A DNA stretch of 64,000 nucleotides from CAZXEJ01 sp964639895 (GCA_964639895.1 CAZXEJ010000001.1:62001-126000), one strand, 5' to 3'; shown: positions 27,110 through 35,743, numbered from the stretch's first letter. The notes: generated from the letters alone by a model not told the origin. Program-made: numbers and translations.

Positions 27110-28042
27110 CTACTTGAGCGTCTTGAGATAAGCTATTATGTTGCCCACGTCCTCCTCGCTCAGCATCCCCTTGAACGAAGGCATCACCGGGGCGTATCCC
27201 TTCACCACCTTGGCCTGAGGCTCGTATATCGATTCGCGCACGTAGTTCTCATCCACAACGACCATAGTACCGTCGGCCAACTCCACCTCGTGTCCCCACA
27301 TCCCCTTGAACGTGGGCCCGACGCTTGGGGCGCCGTCTACGGTGTGACAGGCGTTGCACCCCCTCTTCTCGTAGAGCTCGCGTCCCAGTTCGGCGGCGCT
27401 CTTGCCCCCTGGGGCGGCCGCCGCTGCTACGGCCCCTTCAAGCCAGCGGTCGTACTCCTCGGGCGCCAGCACCTTGACCTTCCCAAGCATAGCCGAGTGG
27501 CCCGCACCGCAGTACTCGGCGCAGTATATAACGTATTCCCCTTCCTCGGTCGCCTTGAACCAGAGCGTCGTGTACATACCGGGTACCAGGTCCTGCTTGG
27601 TCCTGAACGCGGGAACGAAAAAGCTGTGAAGAACGTCGTCGGACGTCATGACCAGCTTCACCGGCACGCCGGCGGGCACGTACATCTCGTTGACGGTGCG
27701 CTTGCCGTTGGGATAGTCGAACTGCCACAACCACTGCTTGCCGCGCACGCTTATCTCCATCGCCCCCTTTGGCGGCGTCCTGAGATCGTGGAACACGACC
27801 AGCCCGTAGCCGAAGATGACCAGCACCAGCACCGTAGGCACCAAGGTCCAGACAACTTCGAGCGTGTGGTTGGACACCATGTAGGGGGTCTTCTCACCTT
27901 CACCACGCCGCCGGTAGCGCAGTGAGAAATATACGAGCAGCCCCGATATGAGAACGAAGAACACAAGGCAGATTATCGTCACGAACCAAAGCAGCTCATC
28001 CACCCTACCCGCGAAACTGGATGCTTCTGGAAGCCAATTCAT
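27110..28042 (-). CDS. ctaC: Cytochrome c oxidase subunit II fused to cytochrome c (caa3 type)
   Basis: 310 residues: two N-terminal membrane helices (about 15-40 and 60-82), then a periplasmic cupredoxin domain with the binuclear CuA site CAEYCGAGHSAM (about 173-184). A C-terminal cytochrome c domain follows, with heme motif CNACH (about 231-235) and likely Met ligand in APVMPSFKG. The fusion lets the subunit carry its own electron donor, defining a caa3-type oxidase. Its ATG directly abuts the stop of the SCO1 gene. Confidence 0.96.
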   Translation of the reverse strand: MNWLPEASSFAGRVDELLWFVTIICLVFFVLISGLLVYFSLRYRRRGEGEKTPYMVSNHTLEVVWTLVPTVLVLVIFGYGLVVFHDLRTPPKGAMEISVRGKQWLWQFDYPNGKRTVNEMYVPAGVPVKLVMTSDDVLHSFFVPAFRTKQDLVPGMYTTLWFKATEEGEYVIYCAEYCGAGHSAMLGKVKVLAPEEYDRWLEGAVAAAAAPGGKSAAELGRELYEKRGCNACHTVDGAPSVGPTFKGMWGHEVELADGTMVVVDENYVRESIYEPQAKVVKGYAPVMPSFKGMLSEEDVGNIIAYLKTLK

Positions 28043-28909
28043 CTAGCCTTTCAATCCTCCACTAGTAGTTCCTTTCGTCTTCTTCTCCTTTCTTCCACCC
28101 CACACCAGGTAACCTATCATTGAGCCCACACCCAACATGGTGGCGACGCCGCCCGCCTTGAGGATGTTGTAGGCCGCCAGACCATACCTCCTGCCCACCG
28201 GATCGAAGTGGTAGCAGAACAGAAGGACCTTGTTTGCAAGAGTGGACTTCCCTATCTCTCCGCGGGCCGCCTCGGCCAAGGCAAGCCGAAAGTCGAAAGA
28301 GGGGAACTTGACCCCGTAGAGATAACGCACGATGGTTCCGTCGGGCGAGAAGACGGCCACGGCAGCCGGATGTGCAAACTGATCCCCGTCCTTGACGTAG
28401 TGGAAACCCACGGCGGCGGCCAAGGCATCGATCTCGGTCTGCCCCCCCGTAAGGAACAACCAGTCGTCCGGACCCACTCCTCTGTCGGACAACCTTTCGT
28501 ATATGGCCGACGCCTTGGCCGCTGCGTCGCGGGGGGTCTCGGTGGGATCGATACTCACGTTGACCACCCTGTAATCCGCTCCGACCTCAAGCGACCGCAA
28601 ACCGGCCACGGCATCGGCAATGCCGTCTATTATGAACGAGCACAGGCGTGGGCAGCGGTAGTAGACCATCCCCAGCACCACCGGCCTCTTACCGTCAAAA
28701 AGCTCGCCCAGCCGTACCTTGATACCGTCTGACCGGGTGAACTCGAGTCCTGCCGGCACCCGTTGCCCGAGCTTCTCCTCGACGCCCACGTTGGCAAGGT
28801 CACGCGTGTCCTGGATGGCCAGCCCGCTCGATGGGGCGAACGCCACCGAGAGAGCGAACACTACGGCCTGCAACACTATTCCTGCCAGTGAGAATGCAAC
28901 GGCTATCAT
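28043..28909 (-). CDS. SCO1/SenC copper chaperone for the oxidase CuA centre
   Basis: 288 residues with an N-terminal membrane anchor/signal (about 5-28) and a thioredoxin-fold SCO domain. The copper-binding motif is CPRLC (about residue 87; family CxxxC), and the distal His is supplied in QFAHPAAVAVF (about 180). A second hydrophobic segment near residue 255 and a Lys-rich tail suggest a C-terminal anchor, common in SCO proteins fused into cox operons. It delivers copper to CuA of the adjacent CtaC and is the first gene of the operon. Confidence 0.93.
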   Translation of the reverse strand: MIAVAFSLAGIVLQAVVFALSVAFAPSSGLAIQDTRDLANVGVEEKLGQRVPAGLEFTRSDGIKVRLGELFDGKRPVVLGMVYYRCPRLCSFIIDGIADAVAGLRSLEVGADYRVVNVSIDPTETPRDAAAKASAIYERLSDRGVGPDDWLFLTGGQTEIDALAAAVGFHYVKDGDQFAHPAAVAVFSPDGTIVRYLYGVKFPSFDFRLALAEAARGEIGKSTLANKVLLFCYHFDPVGRRYGLAAYNILKAGGVATMLGVGSMIGYLVWGGRKEKKTKGTTSGGLKG

Positions 28910-28967
28910 AACCTCGGAGACCGGATCCGGCCGGGCCTACACGCCACCGACGGAGGCGAACCACTTC

Positions 28968-29018
28968 TTTCTAGGAAGGAATAGTAAAAGGCAATTATAT
29001 GCACGAACTTCCTAGAAA
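28968..29018 (-). promoter_or_regulatory. SCO1-cox operon promoter with paired operator-like palindromes
   Basis: A perfect 11-base inverted repeat, TTTCTAGGAAG (28968-28978) and CTTCCTAGAAA (29008-29018), has centres exactly 40 bases apart. Each arm is itself a TTC-N3-GAA palindrome. Between them the minus strand carries TATAAT (28999-28994) about 85 bases before the SCO1 ATG. One palindrome falls just upstream of the -10 and the other just downstream of the predicted start, as expected for a repressor gripping two sites. Confidence 0.55.
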
Positions 29019-29552
29019 AATTCAGCCTATGAGTTTAATCCATTTAAAAAGGCTGTCAAGACGCATTTTGACGCCTACCACGGGAGCCGCCGTGGGTCTA
29101 CCGCCGCCGTAGATACGACGTGGCCGGAGCCGATTGGGGAGGATGTGGTTACAAGCGTGCGTACGCAGCCTTTCAGCACTCCGCTGGCGGCACCCGCCTG
29201 CACCGAGCCATGCCGCCTGGGTTGCAGCCACCCACCTCCTCCGGCAGACGCTCCTACCACCCCGACCGGAAGGAGCAACCGTGCAACGGCGCTCCCTCGG
29301 GCGGAGGGCAAGCCACCCGTATCGGGAACAACCCCGCGCCCGGGGACGTCCTCGACCCAGAGCGGCAAACCCTCAAAGTGGAACCATATGTCCCCGCGCC
29401 TGCGTACCGTCCCCTGTCGGGAGATCCATCACCGAGTATTTTCCTTATATTTCTTGTGCGACGGGCCAGTACGTCACCCACCGCACCCGGGGGGCGCTCC
29501 ACTCAACCCATCCCGCCCCCTCCAGGCACAGTCGCGGCGGAAGCCGGGGGAT
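29019..29552. other. Non-coding stretch upstream of the tRNA gene
   Basis: No gene supported between the cox promoter and the tRNA promoter. A GCTCCT/AGGAGC hairpin (29248-29274) is present. The open frames are arginine/proline-rich shadows without ribosome sites. Confidence 0.4.
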
Positions 29553-29581
29553 TTGACAATGGCGGGGGTTCGTTTTAAAAT
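29553..29581 (+). promoter_or_regulatory. Sigma-70 promoter of the tRNA gene
   Basis: Consensus -35 TTGACA (29553-29558), exactly 17 bases, then TAAAAT (29576-29581); 46 bases upstream of the tRNA. One of the best housekeeping promoters in the window. Confidence 0.7.
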
Positions 29582-29627
29582 ATCGAGTTCAGGGGATAGG
29601 GGATGGAGGCGGACAACCACATGTCGC

Positions 29628-29702
29628 GGGCCCATAGCTCAGCCTGGTTAGAGCTCCCGGCTCATAACCGGATGGTCCCAGGTTCGAATCCTGGTGGGCC
29701 CA
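29628..29702 (+). tRNA. tRNA with CAU anticodon (elongator Met or lysidine-modified Ile2)
   Basis: 75 bases fold as a cloverleaf. The acceptor GGGCCCA pairs with TGGGCCC, with discriminator A at 29702. D arm is GCTC/GAGC, anticodon loop CTCATAA, and T arm CCAGG-TTCGAAT-CCTGG. CCA is not encoded (ATTA follows). The anticodon stem has a C-A mismatch at its base (CCCGG against CCGGA). The acceptor starts with a G-C pair, so it is not initiator tRNA. CAU alone cannot separate Met from Ile2. Confidence 0.9.
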
Positions 29703-29885
29703 TTACGCAAAAAATCCGCGGGCTTTGCCGTTTATGTATCGCATGAGCGCAAACCGCCACACCGACAGCGAACAACTACCACCGACAGCCGTCCCATCCA
29801 TACGACCGTCCTTCACCCGTTACCGCAGTGTAATTCCCTTGCTACAATCCCTCGTTCACACGACGTCGACGTCAAGGAGGACTCG

Positions 29886-30611
29886 ATGAAAGAAGAGCTC
29901 TATGCACTGGAGAAGCTTCAAAGGCTCGATCTGGAGTTGGAAGCATTGAACGAACGCCTTCAAACGTACCCCAAGCGCATGGAACAATGGCGCGGCGAGC
30001 TGGACGAGCTGGAGCGTTCTCTCGAGGCGTGGAGGGACGAGCTCAAGCAACGCACGGCCGAGAAGTCTTTGAAGGAAATGGAGTTGATGGAGAACGAGGG
30101 GGAGATCAAGAAGGCCGAGGAGAAGCTGTTCGTAATAAAGACCCACAAGGAGTACGAGGCTCTCGAGAAGGAGCTGGCCGAGGCCAAGAGGCTGGGCAAG
30201 GTGATAGAGAACGACATCCTGCAGGCGCTAGAGGCCATTGAGCGGCTTGAGGCCAAGATATCCGAATCGGAGAAGGAGCTCGAGAAGAAGCGCGTAGAGC
30301 TCGGCGAGAAGATCGAGCAGGCCACGGCGGAGCTGGAATCGGCCAGGTCGGAATACGAGAAGAAGCTCGAGGAGAAGAAGCGGATAGCCTCGTCCATCGG
30401 GCCCGACGTACTGGCCCTTTACGAGAAGATAAAGTCGAGGAACGGCGTGGCCGTCGTGGCTGTCAGGGGCGAGGTGTGCCAGGGCTGCTACATGAACGTC
30501 CCCCCGCAACTCTACAACGAGGTCGTAACCATGCACAAGCTCATCCAGTGCCCCAACTGCCAGAGGATCCTCTTCTACCACACTGAGGAAGACAAGGTTG
30601 CGACGGCCTGA
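29886..30611 (+). CDS. Coiled-coil protein with C-terminal C4 zinc ribbon
   Basis: 241 residues. About 180 residues of almost continuous charged coiled coil are followed by a zinc-ribbon with CQGC (about 202-205) and CPNC (about 227-230), the arrangement of the zf-RING_7/DUF164 family found next to RNase H and RNase P genes in many bacteria (from memory). Proposed roles involve nucleic-acid or ribosome-associated work, but none is established for this protein. ATG 29886 has AAGGAGG five bases upstream. It is followed at once by rnhA. Confidence 0.85.
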   Translation: MKEELYALEKLQRLDLELEALNERLQTYPKRMEQWRGELDELERSLEAWRDELKQRTAEKSLKEMELMENEGEIKKAEEKLFVIKTHKEYEALEKELAEAKRLGKVIENDILQALEAIERLEAKISESEKELEKKRVELGEKIEQATAELESARSEYEKKLEEKKRIASSIGPDVLALYEKIKSRNGVAVVAVRGEVCQGCYMNVPPQLYNEVVTMHKLIQCPNCQRILFYHTEEDKVATA

Positions 30612-30636
30612 CCCCCCCGGCGGCGACTCCCCTCCC

Positions 30637-31047
30637 GTGACGCTCATCTATACCGACGGTGCATCACGAGGCAACCCGGGCAGGGCCGGCATAGGGGTCG
30701 TACTCCGGAGCGACGGCGCACTGCTGGGGACGATAAAGGCCTACATCGGCATACGCACCAATAACCAAGCCGAGTACGAAGCCCTGATAGCGGCCCTCAA
30801 GAAGGCGCGTGAGCTGGGCAGCAGGCGCCTGCAGATATTTACCGACTCACAGCTGCTTGCCAACCAGGTAAACGGCCTCTGGAAGATCAAGGACCCCACG
30901 CTGAGGGGCCTCTACGAGAAGGTGCGCTCGCTAATGCGCGGCTTCGATTCCGTAACGGTCACCCACGTGCGGCGCGAGCTCAACAAAGAGGCCGACCGCC
31001 TTGCAAACGAGGCGATAGATGATTATATAGATAAGGTGGGCGAGTGA
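30637..31047 (+). CDS. rnhA: Ribonuclease HI
   Basis: RNase HI cleaves RNA in RNA-DNA hybrids. 136 residues with catalytic Asp in IYTDGASRGNPG, Glu in NNQAEYEAL, Asp in FTDSQLL and Asp in NKEADRLAN, all four present. It lacks the basic protrusion of the E. coli type, like many short bacterial and archaeal forms. GTG 30637 gives the canonical N terminus and lies 25 bases after the previous stop. An in-frame TTG at 30598, with AAGG upstream, would overlap that gene and add 13 residues. The last codons overlap the 5' end of rnpB. Confidence 0.9.
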   Translation: MTLIYTDGASRGNPGRAGIGVVLRSDGALLGTIKAYIGIRTNNQAEYEALIAALKKARELGSRRLQIFTDSQLLANQVNGLWKIKDPTLRGLYEKVRSLMRGFDSVTVTHVRRELNKEADRLANEAIDDYIDKVGE

Positions 31048-31425
31048 GTCGGATGGTCGCTCGTCCCTCGCTCCTTCAGGGAGCGAGCGGGCGGGAGGAA
31101 AGTCCGAACTCGGCAGGGCAGAGCGCTGGGTAACACCCAGGTGCCGTGAGGCAACGGAAAGTGCAACAGAGAGCAGACCGCCTAAGTCCACCTCCCCCGC
31201 CGAGGGGGGCGTGGACCGGCAAGGGTGAAAGGGTAGTGTAAGAGACTACCGCACGGCGTGGCGACACGCCGTGGCTAGGCAAACCCCGCTCCGAGCAAGA
31301 CCAAATAGGGGGACGCTTGAGGGTGGCCCGCCCGATGTCCCCGGGTAGGTCGCACGAAGCGCCCAGCAATGGGCGCTCCAGATGGATGACCATCCTCGAC
31401 AGAATTCGGCTTACAGACTCACTCG
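31041..31425 (+). ncRNA. rnpB: RNase P RNA (bacterial class A)
   Basis: Catalytic RNA that matures tRNA 5' ends. The conserved GAGGAAAGTCCG element occurs near 31095 and the 3' element ACAGAATTCGGCTTAC near 31399-31414. Terminal stem P1 forms between CGAGTGAGTC (31041-31050) and GACTCACTCG (31416-31425), ten perfect pairs. The AGAGCAGACCGCC-type and GGTAGTGTAAGAGACTACC hairpin segments lie between. A TTTTTT run (31430-31435) just after P1 suggests termination. The 5' end overlaps the last seven bases of rnhA, so the RNA may be processed from, or initiate inside, the rnhA transcript. Confidence 0.93.
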
Positions 31426-31436
31426 TCCGTTTTTTC

Positions 31437-31847
31437 TATACCAGCGCACGTAAAAACCCGCCCGAAACACCTCGAAAGACACCGCCGACGTACTCTTCTA
31501 TGCCGCATACGCAAGCGCACCGCACGTTGTGACCCAGCCGCCGTCGGCACTCCGGGCCGATCGTCTCCACGTAACCTCCCCACATAGCACAACCCTACTG
31601 TAGTACACCGGCGCCGGGGCATAACTTTAACGCTCGTGGAACGGACACGGCGGGACGCCGACGGTAGGAAAACGCATCCTAGGCGGGGGCGGTGATCACC
31701 TGTGGGGAACCATATCACCGAGCCCGCCCACGGCGAGACGCAGAACCGCTCCCGCGCGAACGCCGCGGCGACGCTCCCCGCGGTGGGACCATTCCAACCG
31801 CCGACCTCCGACGACCCTCGAGCGGCTCCTGCAACCGGGGCTCGGCC
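31437..31847. other. Non-coding gap between rnpB and tyrS
   Basis: About 410 bases between the end of rnpB and the end of the convergent tyrS gene. No gene, tRNA or clear repeat seen. Confidence 0.45.
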
Positions 31848-33053
31848 TCAGGTGAACCGTACGCGCACGAACTCTCTCTTTCCGATCTTTACGCGCAGCT
31901 CTTCACCCTCGGGCACGGAGGCCGTGGGGTCCGTGTAGCGGGTGCCGTCGATAGTAAGGCCCCCTTGGCGGATGAGACGCTTGGCCTCGCTCCGGTTCCG
32001 TATCCGTGACGAGACGGCCGTGACGAGATCGAGCACGCTCATCCCCTCGGTCCGCTCAAGTTCGGCCACGGGGGCGTCCTCGGGGAAGGCGCGGCGGGAG
32101 AACTTGGTCTCGAAATCCCGTTGCGCACGCTCGGCGCTCTCGGCATCCAGGAGCCACGCTACTATCTCGCGGGCAAGCGCCTTCTTGGCCTCCATGGGGT
32201 GGCAGCTGCGGCGCAGCCGCTCGATCTCCTCTGCCGTGCGGGAGCTCAAGAGTTCATAGTAGTGCCACATCGTCTCGTCCGGCACGGACATTAACTTGCC
32301 GAACATCTCCTCGGGCGGCTCGTCCAACCCCACGTAGTTGCCGTAGGACTTCGACATCTTGCGCTTGCCGTCCAGCCCCTCAAGCAGGGGCAGCAGCACG
32401 ACCACCTGGGGCGTTAGGCCGAAGTGGCGCTGCAGGTGGCGGCCGAGGAGGATGTTGAATTTCTGATCCGACCCCCCCACCTCGACGTCGGCCTTCACCT
32501 GGACGGAGTCGTAGGCCTGAATGAGCGGATAGAAGAATTCGCGCAGCGTGATGGGTCTGCCCTCACGGTAGCGCTTCTCGAAGTCGTCGCGCTCGAGCAG
32601 GCGTGCCACGTTCTCGAGCTCGGCCAGCTCGAGCAGATCCAGCGCACTCATGGGCTCGAGCCAGCGCGAGTTGAACACCAGCTCCGTCCGGTCCGGTCGG
32701 AGCACGCGGTATACCTGGCGCTCGTAGGTGGCGGCGTTCTCGGCCACCTGCTCGCGACTCAACCGCGGGCGCGCCTCGCTCCTGCCGGTGGGATCGCCTA
32801 TGAGGGCGGTGAAGTCACCCACGATGAAGACCACCGTGTGACCCAGGTCCTGGAACTGGCGCAGCTTGCGCAACAGCACGCAGTGGCCCAGGTGGAGGTC
32901 GGGCGCCGTGGGATCGAACCCGGCCTTTATGCGCAGGGGGCGGCGCTCGCGGTAGGAAAGGCGCAGCCGCTCGAGCAGCTCCTCTTCGGATATTATCTCC
33001 ACCGTGCCGCGGCGCAGTAGTTCGAGCTGCCGCTCGGGCTCCATGATCTCCAT
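31848..33053 (-). CDS. tyrS: Tyrosyl-tRNA synthetase
   Basis: Class I synthetase charging tRNA-Tyr. 401 residues with the HIGH motif as HLGH (about 54-57), GDFTALIGDPTGRS, the tyrosine-site segment YPLIQAYDSVQV, GGSDQKFN, the catalytic loop KMSKS (about 232-236) and a C-terminal S4 RNA-binding domain (about 335-400). Length fits the TyrZ-type subgroup. ATG 33053 has GAGAGGTG seven bases upstream; ATG 33044 is the alternative. No T-box leader is visible upstream. Confidence 0.96.
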   Translation of the reverse strand: MEIMEPERQLELLRRGTVEIISEEELLERLRLSYRERRPLRIKAGFDPTAPDLHLGHCVLLRKLRQFQDLGHTVVFIVGDFTALIGDPTGRSEARPRLSREQVAENAATYERQVYRVLRPDRTELVFNSRWLEPMSALDLLELAELENVARLLERDDFEKRYREGRPITLREFFYPLIQAYDSVQVKADVEVGGSDQKFNILLGRHLQRHFGLTPQVVVLLPLLEGLDGKRKMSKSYGNYVGLDEPPEEMFGKLMSVPDETMWHYYELLSSRTAEEIERLRRSCHPMEAKKALAREIVAWLLDAESAERAQRDFETKFSRRAFPEDAPVAELERTEGMSVLDLVTAVSSRIRNRSEAKRLIRQGGLTIDGTRYTDPTASVPEGEELRVKIGKREFVRVRFT

Positions 33054-33193
33054 CTGCTACACCTCTCGTCGGGGGCGCCGTCCCAGCCCGCCGCAGGCGG
33101 GGGCTCTAGGTGCGACCGATGGGGGGGCAGGGCAACCGACCCCCCCTCCCGCCGCACCACGGCCCGAGTGCGGGGGCGCCGTAACGGCTAATC

Positions 33194-33202
33194 AATATAA
33201 CA
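33194..33202 (-). promoter_or_regulatory. Extended -10 promoter for tyrS
   Basis: Minus strand reads TGTTATATT: TG, one base, TATATT. It is about 140 bases from the tyrS start. No clear -35. Confidence 0.35.
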
Positions 33203-33236
33203 CATTATGGGTGACGGCGCCCCCGGCGGGACAGAC

Positions 33237-33265
33237 TTGAAAAAAAATCGGCCAACCACTACACT
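33237..33265 (+). promoter_or_regulatory. Promoter for the clpX-like gene
   Basis: TTGAAA (33237-33242), 17 bases, TACACT (33260-33265). The predicted start is near 33272, giving a leader of about 19 bases before ATG 33291. Confidence 0.45.
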
Positions 33266-33290
33266 TATGTGAAGCGGGGTGCATCTAGCC

Positions 33291-34409
33291 ATGAAAAGAG
33301 GCGACAAGGTCTATTACGTCAAGGACTTCGTCCAGTCCATACCTCTGCCCACCCCGAAGCAGATCTCACAGGAGCTCGAGAACCTGGGTTACCGTGGACA
33401 GGAGTCCTCCCGCAGGGCCGCCTGCTTGGCCGCCTACAGGCACGTCAAACGCCTCAAGCTCCTCCATCTCAAGAAGATGCCCCGCTCCGAGTTGCCGGCG
33501 CGTCCCAACACCGTGCTCATCGGGCCCACAGGCTGCGGCAAGACCTTCCTCATCGAGCTCCTTTTCGGCGAGATCTTCAAGCTCCCATACGTTATCGTCG
33601 ACATGACGAAATTCACCGAGTCGGGCTACGTGGGCGATGACGTCGTAAACATCCTCGTACAACTTGTGTTCGCCGCCAACGAGAGCATCGACATCGCCGA
33701 GTGCGGCGTCGTGGTGCTGGACGAGTTCGACAAGATAGCAGGTGCGCTGAGCAGCGCCCGGTTCGCCGGCCAGGGAACGACGAAGGACGTCTCGGGCTAC
33801 GGTGTCCAGCGCGAGCTGCTCAAGATACTCGAGGGCACCGACGTTCAGATCCCGCTCGACTTCGGCTTCTCCAACCGCGGCCCGCGCGCCTTCATATCGA
33901 CGCGCGACATCACTTTCTTCTCGGTAGGCGCATTCTCGGGCATAAGGACCCTCATGGAGCGGCCCTCGATGGGGTTCCTGAGCGACGTCGACCGCGACGG
34001 CGGCGACCCGGAGGCCATCGCCTACAAGATCACCGAGGAGGAGCTCAACGACATATCCCGCTTCCACCTGTTCGGCTTCCTCCCCGAGCTGATCGCACGC
34101 TTCAACCGGATCGTGCCGTTCGCACCGCTCGACCGCGAGACGCTCAAGGAGATACTGCTGCTCAAGATACAGAAGTACAAGAAGGAGTTCCTCGAAGAGG
34201 GATTCCAGCTAACCATAGACGATGCGGCCATAAATCTCATCATCAACGAGGCGCTCCAGCGCCAGACCGGGGCGCGCGGCCTCGACGTCATAGTGACCAA
34301 GCACATAGAAGACGTGGCGTTCGAGGTGTTCGGTACGGGAGCCGAGGGGGAGGTGCTGCTCACCGCAAGCGGAGGCGAGATGTCCCACTTCGTAAAGAGG
34401 CGCGCATGA
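33291..34409 (+). CDS. ClpX-like AAA+ unfoldase lacking the zinc-binding domain
   Basis: 372 residues. ClpX features in order: Walker A GPTGCGKT (about 78-85), pore-1 loop GYVGDD within TKFTESGYVGDDVVN (about 108-122), Walker B VVVLDEFDKIAG (about 146-157), a VGAFSGI segment, MGF in the position of ClpX's IGF ClpP-contact loop, and sensor-2 GARGL near residue 325. The N terminus goes straight into the AAA+ core, so the C4 zinc-binding domain of canonical ClpX is absent. It probably unfolds substrates, perhaps for ClpP, with altered adaptor use (inference). It overlaps rimO by four bases (ATGA). A canonical clpX presumably exists elsewhere. Start ATG 33291 has a weak GGGGTG; GTG 33279 is an alternative. 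Confidence 0.85.
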   Translation: MKRGDKVYYVKDFVQSIPLPTPKQISQELENLGYRGQESSRRAACLAAYRHVKRLKLLHLKKMPRSELPARPNTVLIGPTGCGKTFLIELLFGEIFKLPYVIVDMTKFTESGYVGDDVVNILVQLVFAANESIDIAECGVVVLDEFDKIAGALSSARFAGQGTTKDVSGYGVQRELLKILEGTDVQIPLDFGFSNRGPRAFISTRDITFFSVGAFSGIRTLMERPSMGFLSDVDRDGGDPEAIAYKITEEELNDISRFHLFGFLPELIARFNRIVPFAPLDRETLKEILLLKIQKYKKEFLEEGFQLTIDDAAINLIINEALQRQTGARGLDVIVTKHIEDVAFEVFGTGAEGEVLLTASGGEMSHFVKRRA

Positions 34410-35743
34410 AGGTAGGTATCGTAAGCCTCGGCTGCGCGAAGAACCTGGTCGACAGCGAGCGCATGTGGGGGGTGCTGCAGCGGGAAGGCCACGAGCTCGT
34501 CCATCCGGAAGAGGCCGAGGTGGTGGTGGTCAATACGTGCGGCTTCCTGGGTGACGCCGTCAGAGAATCGGTCGAGGCCATAGTGGAGGCCGCAGGGCTC
34601 AAGGAGAGCGGCCGCTGCCGCAGGCTCGTCGTGACGGGCTGTCTCGTGGAGCGCTACGGCGACGAGCTACGTAGGGAGCTGCCCGAGGTCGACGTCTTCT
34701 GCGGCACCGGCCCCACTCCCCCGCTCGAGGTTCTGCTCGGTGGGCCTGCCGCCGCGACGGCCCGCCACCCCTACGACCCCGACGCCCCGCGGGCGCTGCT
34801 CACGCCGCCGTGGACGGCCTACCTCAAGGTATCGGAGGGCTGCTCGCGCAGTTGCTCGTTCTGTGTAATCCCGTCGCTGAGGGGCCCGATGCGGAGCCGC
34901 ACGCCGGACGACCTTGCGGCCGAGGCCGAGCGGCTCGCCGGAGGCGGGGTGAAGGAGCTAAACCTCGTGGCTCAGGACCTGACCAGCTACGGCCGCGACA
35001 TAGGAAGCTCGCTCGAAGAGTTGCTCGGGCGGCTGTGCCGCATCGAGGGCGTGCGGTGGATAAGGCTCCTCTACTGCTACCCTTGGGGCTTTACGCCCGC
35101 ACTGCTCGACACGATAGCCTCCGAAGAGAAGATCGTAAACTACGTAGACGTCCCGTTGCAACACATAAACGACCGCATCCTCGGCCTCATGAACCGCAAG
35201 ACCACCTCGACTGGGCTCAGACAACTGGTTTCCACGCTGCGCGAACGCATACCCCGCCTTACGCTCAGGACGACCTTCATCGTGGGCTTTCCCACCGAGA
35301 CGGAACGGGAGTTCCGCGAGCTGCTGGACTTCGTCGAGGAAGCCCACTTCGAGCGCGTGGGCGTTTTCACCTATTCACACGAAGAGGGCACGGCCGCAGC
35401 CGCATTGGAAGACAACGTCCCCCCGGAGGAGAAGGAAGAGAGGCGTGAGAGGCTCATGGAGCTTCAGGCCTCGATATCGCAGCGCCACAACGCCGCCCTC
35501 GTCGGGGAGGAGCTGGAAGCCCTGATAGAGCGGCGCGACGGTGCACGCTGGGAGGCACGCTTGGCGTCGCAGGCCCCAGAAGTGGACGGCGTCACGTACG
35601 TAGAATCGACGGCCCCCCTGAGACCGGGCGACATCGTGCCCGTCACCGTGACAGCGGCCGACACGTACGACCTCCACGCCGTGGCGGCCCCCCGTCGAGG
35701 CCGCACGCCGTCCCCGCGCCCGCAGGCGGCACAGCGCACCTGA
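34406..35743 (+). CDS. rimO: Ribosomal protein S12 methylthiotransferase
   Basis: RimO is a radical-SAM enzyme adding a methylthio group to an Asp of ribosomal protein S12. 445 residues. The N-terminal UPF0004 domain has cluster cysteines in SLGCAKNLVDSE, NTCGF and TGCLVERY; the radical SAM motif is CSRSCSFC (about 148-155); the TRAM domain occupies about 370-430. The LVAQDLTSYG and CYPWGFTP segments are characteristic of RimO rather than MiaB. ATG 34406 overlaps the stop of the ClpX-like gene and has AAGAGG upstream, so the two are translationally coupled. A Pro/Arg-rich tail extends the C terminus. Confidence 0.94.
   Translation: MKVGIVSLGCAKNLVDSERMWGVLQREGHELVHPEEAEVVVVNTCGFLGDAVRESVEAIVEAAGLKESGRCRRLVVTGCLVERYGDELRRELPEVDVFCGTGPTPPLEVLLGGPAAATARHPYDPDAPRALLTPPWTAYLKVSEGCSRSCSFCVIPSLRGPMRSRTPDDLAAEAERLAGGGVKELNLVAQDLTSYGRDIGSSLEELLGRLCRIEGVRWIRLLYCYPWGFTPALLDTIASEEKIVNYVDVPLQHINDRILGLMNRKTTSTGLRQLVSTLRERIPRLTLRTTFIVGFPTETEREFRELLDFVEEAHFERVGVFTYSHEEGTAAAALEDNVPPEEKEERRERLMELQASISQRHNAALVGEELEALIERRDGARWEARLASQAPEVDGVTYVESTAPLRPGDIVPVTVTAADTYDLHAVAAPRRGRTPSPRPQAAQRT

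Noticed and set aside
29255..29285. ACCGGAAGGAGCAACC resembles the SRP RNA loop
   Set aside because: The obligatory CAGG on the 5' side and the AGCAGCC spacing are missing, and flanking bases do not form the SRP stem; it fits a simple GCTCCT/AGGAGC hairpin better.
33701..34405. Open frame running into rimO from inside the clpX-like gene
   Set aside because: It is the other-frame shadow of the ClpX-like sequence; rimO's conserved start MKVGIVSLGCAKN is at 34406.
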